This document shows positions 1 through 6,634 of a stretch of 8,127 nt of DNA, piece after piece (the stretch's first letter is position 1; each line of letters begins with the position of its first letter). The DNA comes from J088 sp003695505 [NCBI: Candidatus Dadabacteria bacterium] (lineage in GTDB: Bacteria > J088), in the NCBI GenBank assembly GCA_003695505.1, contig RFIY01000185.1:1-8127 (forward strand), written 5' to 3'. The notes beneath the pieces were generated by a model. The model had not been told where the DNA came from and searched no databases. It saw nothing but the letters and a program-made list of their open reading frames with translations. Made by a program: the position numbers and the translations under genes.

Positions 1-585
1 ATGCCGCACTGGCGGGCCCGCGACAAACGACCGGACGTGCGCATCGACATGACGGCGCGCGCCGGCGAATTGCGTATTCCCTTCACGAGCGGCGTGCTGA
101 TCGGCATCGGCGAAACGCGGCAGGAACGGGTTGAATCGCTGCTCGAGATCCGACGGCTGCATCGGCGTTACGGCCACATCCAGGAAGTCATCGTGCAAAA
201 CTTCCGCGCCGAGCCATCGACGCCGATGGCCAACGACCCGGAGCCAGACGATGATGACATCGCCTGGACGATCGCGATGGCTCGCCTGATTCTTGACGAT
301 GAGGTCACGGTGCAGGCGCCCCCGAACCTCAATCCCGATGGCATCGAAACGCTGATCGCAGCGGGCATCAACGATTTTGGCGGTATTTCTCCGGTCACGC
401 CGGATTTCATCAACCACCAGCACCCCTGGCCGCTGATCGACAGCCTGACCGAACGCTGTCACAACCTCGGGTTCGAGCTGGCGCCCCGTCTGCCCGTCTA
501 TCCAGGCTGGATCACGCCGGAGTGGCTGGATCCGGCGCTGTATGAGCGCGTGACCACCCATCCCGTCGCCGCGGAGGCCGCATGA
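1..585 (+). CDS. cofG: FO synthase subunit 1 (CofG), C-terminal part, cut by window start
   Basis: This is the 3' part of the radical SAM enzyme that, with CofH, makes 7,8-didemethyl-8-hydroxy-5-deazariboflavin (FO), the chromophore of coenzyme F420. CofG carries out the final cyclisation of the CofH product. The visible 194 residues match the C-terminal half of the family: GIGETR at 35-40, IQEVIVQNFRA at 60-70, QAPPNL at 105-110 and NDFGGISPVTPDF at 124-136. The radical SAM cysteine motif (CX3CX2C) lies in the N-terminal half and is therefore outside the window. The ATG at position 1 is probably an internal methionine, because the sequence right after it (DKRPDVR) aligns with the middle of CofG and the frame is open at the edge. 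The stop codon overlaps the cofH start (ATGA, 582-585). Family identity is clear; completeness of the gene cannot be judged. Confidence 0.93.
   Translation: MPHWRARDKRPDVRIDMTARAGELRIPFTSGVLIGIGETRQERVESLLEIRRLHRRYGHIQEVIVQNFRAEPSTPMANDPEPDDDDIAWTIAMARLILDDEVTVQAPPNLNPDGIETLIAAGINDFGGISPVTPDFINHQHPWPLIDSLTERCHNLGFELAPRLPVYPGWITPEWLDPALYERVTTHPVAAEAA
573..577 (+). promoter_or_regulatory. Shine-Dalgarno site of cofH
   Basis: GGAGG lies inside the last codons of cofG, four bases before the ATG at 582. It supports that start for cofH over internal alternatives and fits coupled translation with cofG. Confidence 0.75.
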
Positions 586-1886
586 CTTCGCTGTCCTCGA
601 TCCTCGACCAGGCTTCTCCGGCCGTCCGCAGGCTGCTCGACTGCGTATTGTCGGGGCATGACCTGGCCGTCGATGACGCGGTGCGCCTGTTCGAGGTCAC
701 GGGCCCCGATCTGCGCGCACTCTGCGGCACAGCCGACCACCTGCGCCGTGAACAGGCGGGCGACCTGGTCACCTACGTCGTCAACCGCAACATCAACTTC
801 ACCAATGTCTGCGTCAAAGCCTGCAAGTTCTGCGCGTTTTCGCGCGATCTGCGCTCCGAGCAGGGTTATCTGCTGCCAACCGACGAAATCATCCGCCGCA
901 CCGCGCAGGCCCGCGACTACGGCGCGACCGAGGTCTGCCTGCAGGCCGGCCTCGCCCCGACCGTCGATGGCAGCAACTACATCGAGCTGTGTCGCACGGT
1001 TCACGAAGCCATCCCGGACGTACACCTGCACGCCTTTTCGCCCGAAGAGATCCGCTACGGTGTCCAGCGCTCCAAACTGCCGCTCGTCGAGTACCTGACT
1101 GCGCTCAAGGACGCCGGACTCGGATCGCTGCCGGGAACCTCGGCGGAGATCCTGGACGATACGCTGCGACGCCGCATCGCCCCGGGCCGCATCTCGACGC
1201 AGGAATGGATCGACGTGATCACGACGGCGCACGGTCTCGGTATTCCGACAACCTCGACGATGATGTTTGGTCACGTCGAAACGTTCGCCGACCGGGCGCG
1301 GCACCTCGACCTGCTGCGGTCGATCCAGCGGGACACGGGTGGCTTTACCGAATTTGTGCCGTTGTCGTTCGTTCACGAGGAGGCGCCGCTGTTTGCGAAG
1401 CAGGAAGTCGCGGGCGTCCTGCCTGGCCCCGATGGCAACGACGTACTGCGTACCTATGCGATCGCACGCCTGATGCTCGGGCGGGACATTCCCAATTTGC
1501 AGGCGAGCTGGGTCAAGGAAGGGCTGCGAATGACGCAACTGCTGCTCGACTGCGGCGTCAACGATGTCGGCGGCACGCTGATGAACGAAAGCATTTCGAC
1601 CAAGGCCGGCGCGCGCAACGGCCAGTTGATGACGCCCGCGGTCCTGCGCCGGTTGATCCGCGGCGCCGGTCGCGAGCCTGCCGAACGCTCGACCACCTAC
1701 ACGATTCTGCGCCGATTCGGCATGGTCGAAGACCCGGATGTCGCAGCCAGCGAGCCGCTCAACAGCGTCGAGGACGCCGAAGCGGTATTCGGCAGCTATG
1801 ACGAACTCGCCAACGATCCGACGTTTCACTATGACTTCGACCGCGACTACGATGCGTCACGTACATTGATGCCACAGGGGGTCTGA
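582..1886 (+). CDS. cofH: FO synthase subunit 2 (CofH), radical SAM
   Basis: CofH is the radical SAM enzyme that joins a tyrosine-derived 4-hydroxybenzyl group to 5-amino-6-(D-ribitylamino)uracil, the first step of FO formation in F420 biosynthesis. It is a cytoplasmic protein of 434 residues, within the usual range. The [4Fe-4S] motif CX3CX2C is seen as CVKACKFC, with Cys77, Cys81 and Cys84. It is preceded by YVVNRNINFTNVC, a typical CofH sequence. Further family features are CLQAGLAP (119-126), HLHAFSPEEI (148-157), LPGTSAEIL (183-191), STMMFGHVE (225-233) and the C-terminal NDVGGTLMNESIS region (327-339). About 70 residues precede the radical SAM core, as is common in the family. The start overlaps the cofG stop by four bases and has a GGAGG site. 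The stop shares one base with the next start (TGATG). Separate cofG and cofH, rather than the fused FbiC of actinobacteria, is the arrangement also seen in archaea, cyanobacteria and some proteobacteria. Annotations as menaquinone-pathway MqnE/MqnC are less likely, given the CofG neighbour. Confidence 0.95.
   Translation: MTSLSSILDQASPAVRRLLDCVLSGHDLAVDDAVRLFEVTGPDLRALCGTADHLRREQAGDLVTYVVNRNINFTNVCVKACKFCAFSRDLRSEQGYLLPTDEIIRRTAQARDYGATEVCLQAGLAPTVDGSNYIELCRTVHEAIPDVHLHAFSPEEIRYGVQRSKLPLVEYLTALKDAGLGSLPGTSAEILDDTLRRRIAPGRISTQEWIDVITTAHGLGIPTTSTMMFGHVETFADRARHLDLLRSIQRDTGGFTEFVPLSFVHEEAPLFAKQEVAGVLPGPDGNDVLRTYAIARLMLGRDIPNLQASWVKEGLRMTQLLLDCGVNDVGGTLMNESISTKAGARNGQLMTPAVLRRLIRGAGREPAERSTTYTILRRFGMVEDPDVAASEPLNSVEDAEAVFGSYDELANDPTFHYDFDRDYDASRTLMPQGV
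1876..1881 (+). promoter_or_regulatory. Shine-Dalgarno site of the LLM oxidoreductase
   Basis: AGGGGG sits in the last codons of cofH, four bases before the ATG at 1886. It supports the start that overlaps the cofH stop by one base. Confidence 0.6.
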
Positions 1887-2773
1887 TGCAACCATTGAAA
1901 TTCACCGTCTCGATCGCGATGACCAGTCCGGAACACTACATTCCGCTGGCGCAGACCGCCGAGGAATGCGGCTTTCACGCGATCGCCCTGCCCGATTCGA
2001 TTTTCTACTCCGAAGAGGTCTCGGCGGCCTATCCATACACGGCCGATGGCAGCCGGATGTGGAACGAGGATACGCCATTCATCGAGCCGATGGTCGGCGC
2101 CGCGGCGATGTCGGCGGCCACGAAATCGATCTTCTTCTACACGAGCGTGATCAAGGTTGGCGTACGCAACCCCGTCCTGCTGGCCAAGCAGGTCGGTTCG
2201 CTGGCGGTGATCTCGGGAGAGCGATTCGGACTCGGCGCCGGCATCGGCTGGCTGCCGGAGGAATTCAAATGGTGCGGCACCGAATTTCGCCAGCGCGGCA
2301 AGCGGGTCGATGAATCGCTGGAAATCATTCAGGGATTGCTGACCGGCGACTGGTTCGAATACCACGGCGAATTTTTCGACATCGGCCGCATCAAGATGCA
2401 ACCCGCGCCGAAGAAAAAGGTGCCGATCTACATCGGCGGCCACAGCAAACCGGCCTTTCGGCGCGCCGTCCGTTTCGGCGACGGCTGGGCCTCGGCGATG
2501 ATGAAGTTCGACGATCTCAAGGAGACGATCGCGACGCTGAAACAGATGCTCGCCGACGCCGGACGCGGCGATGATCCATTCGAGTTCCAGGCCGTCTGTA
2601 TCGACCGTTTTGGTGTGGACGGCTACAAGCAGCAACGCGAGATCGGCGTCACCGACGTGATCACGATTCCGTGGGTCATGTACGGCGTGCCGAACAATGC
2701 CGACCTGCAGGCCAAACAGGATGCGATCCGCCGCTTTGCCGACGACATCGTCGCCAAAGTCAACGAACAGTGA
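1886..2773 (+). CDS. LLM-class F420-dependent oxidoreductase
   Basis: This 295-residue protein belongs to the luciferase-like monooxygenase (LLM) superfamily, a TIM-barrel fold whose members bind FMN or F420. The segment LGAGIGWLPEEF (116-127), followed by FRQRGKRVDESL (134-145), is typical of the F420-dependent subfamily often labelled TIGR03619. The run VPIYIGGHSKPAFRRAVRFG (179-198) and the following DGW are also standard for the superfamily. There is no signal peptide or membrane segment, so it should act in the cytoplasm. Hydride transfer to or from F420 is inferred from the family and from its place directly after cofG-cofH; the substrate cannot be read from sequence. The start is an ATG with an AGGGGG site. 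The stop overlaps the GTG start of the next gene (GTGA, 2770-2773). An FMN-dependent role remains possible but is less likely in this context. Confidence 0.88.
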   Translation: MQPLKFTVSIAMTSPEHYIPLAQTAEECGFHAIALPDSIFYSEEVSAAYPYTADGSRMWNEDTPFIEPMVGAAAMSAATKSIFFYTSVIKVGVRNPVLLAKQVGSLAVISGERFGLGAGIGWLPEEFKWCGTEFRQRGKRVDESLEIIQGLLTGDWFEYHGEFFDIGRIKMQPAPKKKVPIYIGGHSKPAFRRAVRFGDGWASAMMKFDDLKETIATLKQMLADAGRGDDPFEFQAVCIDRFGVDGYKQQREIGVTDVITIPWVMYGVPNNADLQAKQDAIRRFADDIVAKVNEQ

Positions 2774-3789
2774 GCGCATCGACGCTCGCGCCGCTGACCG
2801 CCTGGCTGCCATCGCTGATCGCGGCCGTCGCCGGATTCGGCGCGCTGGCGTTGCTGACCTGGCTGCTGCTGCGCCGCAAGGCCGTCGTTGGTCGCCAGAC
2901 GCGCGTCTGGCGTCACCTGACCCTTGCGCTGGCGACCATCGCGGTGATCGTTGCGGTCATCGCCACGCTACCGATCGAAGACACCGTCCGCGCGCAGTTG
3001 CTGAGCTTTCTCGGCCTGCTCATTTCCGGTGTGATTGGTTTGTCCTCGACATCGTTCGTCGGCAATGCGATGGCCGGCCTGATGCTGCGGGCGCTGAACA
3101 ATATTCGTCCGGGTGACTTCGTCCGCGTCGGTGAGCACTTCGGCAAGGTTTCCGAATTCGGACTGCTGCACACTGAGCTGCAAAGCGAGGAACGCACCCT
3201 GATCACGATGCCGAACCTGCATCTGGTTACGAATCCCGTAGAAGTCGTGCGCTCATCGGGCACGGTCGTGACCGCGACGGTCAGCCTCGGCTATGACGTT
3301 TCGCGCCAGACGGCGACAGAGGCGCTGCTCGACGCCGCGCGCGCCGCACAGCTCGAAGAACCGTTCGTCCACGTCCTGGAGCTCGGTGATTTTTCGGTCA
3401 CTTACCGCATCTCGGGTCTGCTGCCAAATGTCCGCTATCTGATTACCGCGCGATCCGCGCTGCGCGAAGCGATGCTCGACGGCCTCCACAAGGCCGGCAT
3501 CGAGATCGCATCGCCAACGCTGATGAACCAGCGACAGTACCCGCCGCAATGGCGATTCGTCCCGCACGCATCCACGAGCACCGCCCCTGAACCAGAACAG
3601 CCACGCGCGGAAAACATCGTCTTCGACAAGGCCGAGGCCGCCGAAACGGCGGAGCGCATCCGCGAACGCCTCGACGAGCTGGAACAGGAAATCGAGGCCG
3701 CCCACCACGACAAAGATGAAGAACGCGCCGCGCGACTCGAGCAGGCGCGCACGCATTTGCGCGACAAGTTGAACGAACTGGAGTCGTGA
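2770..3789 (+). CDS. MscS-family mechanosensitive ion channel with C-terminal coiled coil
   Basis: This is a predicted inner-membrane small-conductance channel of the MscS family, which opens under membrane tension and releases solutes on osmotic downshock. I choose the GTG at 2770, giving 339 residues; an ATG-initiated reading from 2671 would add 33 residues that lie inside the LLM gene and look like shadow sequence. Hydrophobic segments are seen at about 11-35, 50-68 and 76-108. The third is the pore-lining helix, rich in small residues ([17 protein letters not shown]). It leads into the family hallmark [17 protein letters not shown] (111-127) of the beta domain, with [14 protein letters not shown] near 143-156. 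An alpha-beta domain follows to about 255. A Pro/Thr-rich linker (267-279) then leads to a charged helix at about 285-339, full of Glu, Arg and Leu, a likely coiled coil. No clear ribosome site is seen, so translation probably depends on coupling through the GTGA overlap. Its link to F420 is unknown. Confidence 0.85.
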   Translation: MSASTLAPLTAWLPSLIAAVAGFGALALLTWLLLRRKAVVGRQTRVWRHLTLALATIAVIVAVIATLPIEDTVRAQLLSFLGLLISGVIGLSSTSFVGNAMAGLMLRALNNIRPGDFVRVGEHFGKVSEFGLLHTELQSEERTLITMPNLHLVTNPVEVVRSSGTVVTATVSLGYDVSRQTATEALLDAARAAQLEEPFVHVLELGDFSVTYRISGLLPNVRYLITARSALREAMLDGLHKAGIEIASPTLMNQRQYPPQWRFVPHASTSTAPEPEQPRAENIVFDKAEAAETAERIRERLDELEQEIEAAHHDKDEERAARLEQARTHLRDKLNELES

Positions 3790-4421
3790 GCGTATCCCTC
3801 CCTGCACTGCCGGCAGGGCTGTCCCTGGATCTGCAACAGCCGCCCGACCTGCCGGAACTGTGTTTCTGGCTGCTCGACCCCGACAGTGCCGCACGCCCGG
3901 TCGCGGACCCGGCGCTATTCCGCAGCCTTCTCGACGCCCCACCATACTGGACGATTCTCTGGCCGGCCGGGCGGGTACTCGCCCGCGCCATTCTCGACCG
4001 CGAAATCGATGTTACAGGCAAAACGGTCCTCGATTTCGGCTGCGGTTCCGGCATCGTCGCCATTGCGGCCGCCAGGGCCGGAGCAGCACACGTTGTCGCG
4101 GCCGATCAGGATCTGGAGGCCCTCACTGCCACAGGCGCCAATGCCAGGGCCAACGGTGTCCGGCTCGACACGCAACCCGATGCCTTTGCGGGGCCGGAGC
4201 GCGTCGATGTCTGTATCGTCGCCGACGTCTTTTACGACCCGGAAAACCTGCCGCTGTTGTCGCGCCTCCGGTCGCGCTGCCGCACATTGATCGTCGCCGA
4301 CTGCCGCACCGATCGCCTCGACGGTCGCCCGCCCGACACGATCGCGCGTTCGGCGACCTGGCCCGATGTGGATGTCTCGGAGCAATTTCGCAACGTCGCC
4401 ATCTGGAAAGACCCCAGGTGA
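3786..4421 (+). CDS. Class I SAM-dependent methyltransferase, ETF-beta lysine methyltransferase (METTL20)-like
   Basis: This 211-residue cytoplasmic protein has a Rossmann-type methyltransferase core. SAM motif I is VLDFGCGSG (81-89), and the acidic residue that binds the SAM ribose is probably Asp107 in VVAADQD. Two features point to the METTL20/PrmA-like group: [19 protein letters not shown] (52-70) before the core, resembling the PFWAIYWPGG region of human METTL20, and ADVFYD (146-151), resembling its GDMFYD motif. Human METTL20 methylates lysines of electron transfer flavoprotein beta. Related bacterial enzymes are thought to act on ETF-beta or ribosomal proteins. The exact substrate here is inferred only from this resemblance. 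The start is a GTG overlapping the channel gene stop (GTGA), with GGAG only two bases upstream, a short spacing. The stop overlaps the next GTG. Alternatives are a nicotinamide N-methylase-like or L11 methyltransferase-like enzyme. Confidence 0.8.
   Translation: MSVSLPALPAGLSLDLQQPPDLPELCFWLLDPDSAARPVADPALFRSLLDAPPYWTILWPAGRVLARAILDREIDVTGKTVLDFGCGSGIVAIAAARAGAAHVVAADQDLEALTATGANARANGVRLDTQPDAFAGPERVDVCIVADVFYDPENLPLLSRLRSRCRTLIVADCRTDRLDGRPPDTIARSATWPDVDVSEQFRNVAIWKDPR
4405..4410 (+). promoter_or_regulatory. Possible Shine-Dalgarno site of the EthD-domain gene
   Basis: GGAAAG lies seven bases before the GTG at 4418, at good spacing though imperfect in sequence. It helps place the start at the GTGA overlap; no ATG is available near this point in the frame. 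Confidence 0.45.
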
Positions 4422-5116
4422 CCAACTCAACAAGTATTTACAAGGTATTGCTGTTACAGCGCAATCCGAGCGGAGAGCGCACCGCGATTGCCACCGCGCG
4501 CGATGTACTCATACCCGCGCTGTCAACGAACTCCCCTGCCCGTGTCGTCGTGTCGTGGTCCGCCGAACAACGCCCGCGCACCGTCGTTCCCCTACAGACC
4601 ACGCCCTTGCGGATGCTTTCCGTCTGGCTCCCCGAACCGCCTGCGGTCCGCGACCTTGCCGCGGTCCTCGAACCAGTGGATCCAGGTGTCGAGGTGTTCG
4701 CGGTACAGGCAAGTGAGCCGATTCCGCCCCGCCTCCCCGCCGCGGACGCCGGTTCGCCCGCGGTCGTTCTGCTGACGTTGCTGCGACGGGCACGCGGGCT
4801 CGATGACGCCACGTTCCTGCATGAATGGCACGACCGACACACGCCGCTGGCCATGCGTGTCCACCCGCTGCAAGGCTATGTCCGCAACGTCATCGATCCC
4901 GCCACCGCCCATTCCCCGGATCCGCCGGACGGAATCGTCGAGGAGCAGTACGCCGACGCCAGAACGATCGCACGGCCATGGCGGATGTTCGGCCACAACG
5001 GCGCGTGGCGCAGCGCGGCCAACATGTGGCGCGTCTGGCGCCACGTCCGCACCTTCCTCGACCTCGACCGGGCCGAAAACTGGCTGATGCATCAGGTGGA
5101 GGTCGAGCTGGCCTGA
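4418..5116 (+). CDS. EthD-domain protein
   Basis: This 232-residue protein carries an EthD-type dimeric alpha-beta barrel (ferredoxin-like) domain at about residues 115-230. The diagnostic part is [20 protein letters not shown] (121-140), followed by [19 protein letters not shown] (141-159), matching the family pattern of an F-x(3)-W-x(2)-H-aP stretch followed by a Y-V-R-N strand. EthD proteins are small cytoplasmic proteins whose founding member is needed for ethyl tert-butyl ether degradation; their biochemical activity is mostly undefined. The first 110 residues begin with a strand-like YKVLLLQRN and could be a diverged second barrel domain, but I do not recognise them. The start is a GTG overlapping the methyltransferase stop (4418-4421), the third GTGA junction in a row. 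The gene ends in an inverted repeat and is the last of the plus-strand run. Calling the domain is safe; function is open. Confidence 0.8.
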   Translation: MTNSTSIYKVLLLQRNPSGERTAIATARDVLIPALSTNSPARVVVSWSAEQRPRTVVPLQTTPLRMLSVWLPEPPAVRDLAAVLEPVDPGVEVFAVQASEPIPPRLPAADAGSPAVVLLTLLRRARGLDDATFLHEWHDRHTPLAMRVHPLQGYVRNVIDPATAHSPDPPDGIVEEQYADARTIARPWRMFGHNGAWRSAANMWRVWRHVRTFLDLDRAENWLMHQVEVELA

Positions 5117-5127
5117 GTTCAGGCCAG
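5108..5127 (+). terminator. Hairpin spanning the stop codon of the EthD gene, terminator-like
   Basis: A perfect 8-base stem, CTGGCCTG at 5108-5115 and CAGGCCAG at 5120-5127, encloses a four-base loop. It includes the TGA stop at 5114-5116. It sits exactly where the plus-strand cluster ends and faces a convergent gene. No T-rich tract follows, so it is not a standard intrinsic terminator; it may block 3' exonucleases or assist factor-dependent termination. Confidence 0.4.
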
Positions 5128-5408
5128 GTGACGGCGAATTCGGGGAGGATTCGGCAGCGACAATATCGCGGCGCCACCACCAGCAAGAACGCGATCGGAC
5201 CTCGCGAACACGCACCGCCCGACGGGCGTTGTCCGCACCGAGTGCGCGAAGGCTCGCCCGACCGCCTCTGCGGCCGATCTCGAACACCTTGACATTGGGA
5301 CTCACACGTTCGTCACAACCGGCGCCTGTTGAATCAACCGCGAACGGGGAGCAGCGCCCCGCGGCACCTGCGGGTCGGCGGAACGATCTGTTTCCGCGCA
5401 CGCCGCCG
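5117..5408. other. Convergent intergenic region, no gene seen
   Basis: This 292-base gap separates the 3' ends of the EthD gene and the dehydrogenase. Open frames crossing it on either strand have no recognisable protein sequence. It is rich in small inverted repeats: a 6-base stem at 5378-5383/5392-5397 just past the dehydrogenase stop, a 5-base stem at 5345-5349/5357-5361, and a CGCCCG/CGGGCG group at 5216-5260. None is followed by a T-tract in either direction. I see no tRNA or known small RNA here. Confidence 0.6.
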
Positions 5409-6332
5409 TCAGGCAGAGAAGTCGAAACGGACGCCGGTCACTCGCTCGGACCACTCCCAGAGCCAGTCCGCATCGGCATCGGAACAGGCGCGGCGCGAGG
5501 GCTTCACCAGTACCGGGTACCCGGCCATTTCGCCACGTCCGTCCGGGCCGTAGTAGCTGCCCCCGCGCGCAGCGGGATCGGTCGCGGCCCGCAGTTGTGG
5601 CAACGCGCCGGCCTCGGCGTCCTGGACGAGTTTCCGCAATACTGGCTCGAATACCCGAAAAAAGAGATGCCCCTCGATGTGCCGCCCCAGATCGGTCTGC
5701 GCCGCGCCAGGGTGCGCGCCAATCGCTACAGCCGACCAGCCGTGCGCAGCGAACCGGCGTTGCAGTCCGCGCATGAACAACAGATTCGCCAGCTTCGAAC
5801 GAGCATAGGCGCGAAACGGTGTGTAGCCCCTGCCGTCCGGAAACATCGGAGCGCGCCGATCGAGCTTGCCCATCTTGTGCGCCAAGCTACTGACCGTGAC
5901 GACGCGCGCCTGCGGCGCCCGACGCAGCAACGGCAGCAACCCTCCGGTCAGTGCAAAGTGCCCAAGGTGGTTCGTGCCCATCTGCGCTTCGAAACCGTCT
6001 TCGGTCAGGCCGTACGGCGTATTCATCACGCCGGCGTTGTTGATCAGGATGTCGACCCGAGACAAATGTTCGCCTGCACGCATCGCAAACGCCCGGATGG
6101 ACGCCAGCGATTGCAGATTCAGCGGCCAGACCCGCAGATCGGCCGCCGCGTGCGCGTCCCGGATCTCGTGAGCCGCGGCATCCCCAAGCCTGGGGTCCCG
6201 GCAGCCCATCACCACGGTCGCGCCGTGCGCCGCGAGCGCACGCACCGTAGCCCGTCCCAGACCACGATTGGCCCCGGTGACGATGGCGATCTTGCCAGAA
6301 AGATCCGGGATGTCTGCGGCTGTCCAGCGCAT
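5409..6332 (-). CDS. Short-chain dehydrogenase/reductase (SDR), retinol dehydrogenase-like
   Basis: This is a classical SDR of 307 residues, an NAD(P)-dependent oxidoreductase of the group that contains retinol dehydrogenase and WW-domain oxidoreductase homologues. The Rossmann cofactor motif is TGANRGLG (19-26). CRD at 44-46, after the second strand, places an Arg where NADP(H)-preferring members often have one. NNAG is at 98-101, the likely catalytic Asn is 121 (in TNHLGHF), Ser148 or Ser149 follows, and the active site YARSK is at 176-180. All catalytic residues are present, so the enzyme should be active; the substrate is unknown. I choose the ATG at 6332 because MRWTAADIPDLSGK matches the usual N-terminus of this family. 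The frame stays open upstream to an ATG at 6443, but those 37 residues look non-coding. No convincing ribosome site precedes the chosen start. It is apparently a single gene, convergent with the F420 cluster. There is no membrane segment. Confidence 0.9.
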   Translation of the reverse strand: MRWTAADIPDLSGKIAIVTGANRGLGRATVRALAAHGATVVMGCRDPRLGDAAAHEIRDAHAAADLRVWPLNLQSLASIRAFAMRAGEHLSRVDILINNAGVMNTPYGLTEDGFEAQMGTNHLGHFALTGGLLPLLRRAPQARVVTVSSLAHKMGKLDRRAPMFPDGRGYTPFRAYARSKLANLLFMRGLQRRFAAHGWSAVAIGAHPGAAQTDLGRHIEGHLFFRVFEPVLRKLVQDAEAGALPQLRAATDPAARGGSYYGPDGRGEMAGYPVLVKPSRRACSDADADWLWEWSERVTGVRFDFSA

Positions 6333-6634
6333 GGCTACAGCGTAGCGCCTGCAGCCACGGCTGCGATTCGGATATTCATCGCCCACCCGGCTCGCGCCAG
6401 CCCCTCCTGATTGCGGGAAAGTGGGCGCCTCCTGAAAAGGCATGGCCGATCCAGGCTACGCTGGCCGGAACGCTACGAAATCGCGGCTACGGGACCTGGA
6501 CAGCCCAGCCCTGGCGGAGCCTGTTGCAGTCCGGCCGTTCCTGCCCACAAGCTGTTCGTTCCGGGTGGTTGCCGCGAACCTGAAAAAACAGCCGTACTGC
6601 CGGCTCCGTGCCGGCATCCGTCCGCCGCAGCGAG
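6333..6634. other. Intergenic region: apt terminator and presumed promoter of the dehydrogenase
   Basis: This gap of 302 bases lies between the apt stop and the dehydrogenase start, both read on the minus strand. Its right side holds the apt terminator. The left side should contain the dehydrogenase promoter, but no convincing -35/-10 pair is visible. The word GCTACG occurs three times at 6455, 6472 and 6486, and an inverted form, GCTAC/GTAGC (6334-6338/6342-6346), makes a small hairpin directly before the start codon. Open frames in the gap have no recognisable product. Confidence 0.55.
6583..6616 (-). terminator. Intrinsic terminator downstream of apt
   Basis: Read on the minus strand, a GC-rich hairpin lies 18 bases past the apt stop and is followed by six T residues (the A run at 6583-6588). 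Two folds compete. One is a 7-base stem, TGCCGGC (6598-6604) with GCCGGCA (6610-6616), which ends nine bases before the T run. The other is a 5-base stem, 6590-6594 with 6601-6605, ending one base before the T run, the better position for termination. Either fits the end of the ccmF-apt transcript. Confidence 0.65.

Noticed and set aside
498-1829. A 443-codon open frame on the minus strand opposite cofG/cofH
   Set aside because: It lies antisense to two clearly identified genes, has Arg/Gly/Ala-rich low-complexity composition and no family motifs. High GC keeps the antisense frame open.
2671-2769. An N-terminal extension of the MscS channel from an ATG at 2671
   Set aside because: The extra 33 residues lie inside the LLM gene and are Arg/Gln/Cys-rich; the GTG at 2770 gives the stop-start overlap pattern of the neighbouring junctions.
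1847-2812. A 321-codon minus-strand frame opposite the LLM gene
   Set aside because: Same reason: antisense shadow of a well-supported gene, with no recognisable domain.
4592-5401. A 269-codon minus-strand frame over the EthD gene and the convergent gap
   Set aside because: No recognisable domain in the part within the gap, and the rest is antisense to the EthD coding sequence.
5229-6410. A 393-codon plus-strand frame over the dehydrogenase
   Set aside because: It is antisense to an SDR with all catalytic motifs intact; its own translation is Arg/Pro-rich without motifs.
6361-6420. A possible minus-strand promoter with a -10-like GAATAT for the dehydrogenase
   Set aside because: The matching -35 (CTGGCG) is poor and the signal is no better than chance in this composition.
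6333-6443. An N-terminal extension of the dehydrogenase from an ATG at 6443
   Set aside because: SDR homologues of this group begin close to MRWTAADIPDLSGK; the extension has no recognisable features and no good ribosome site.
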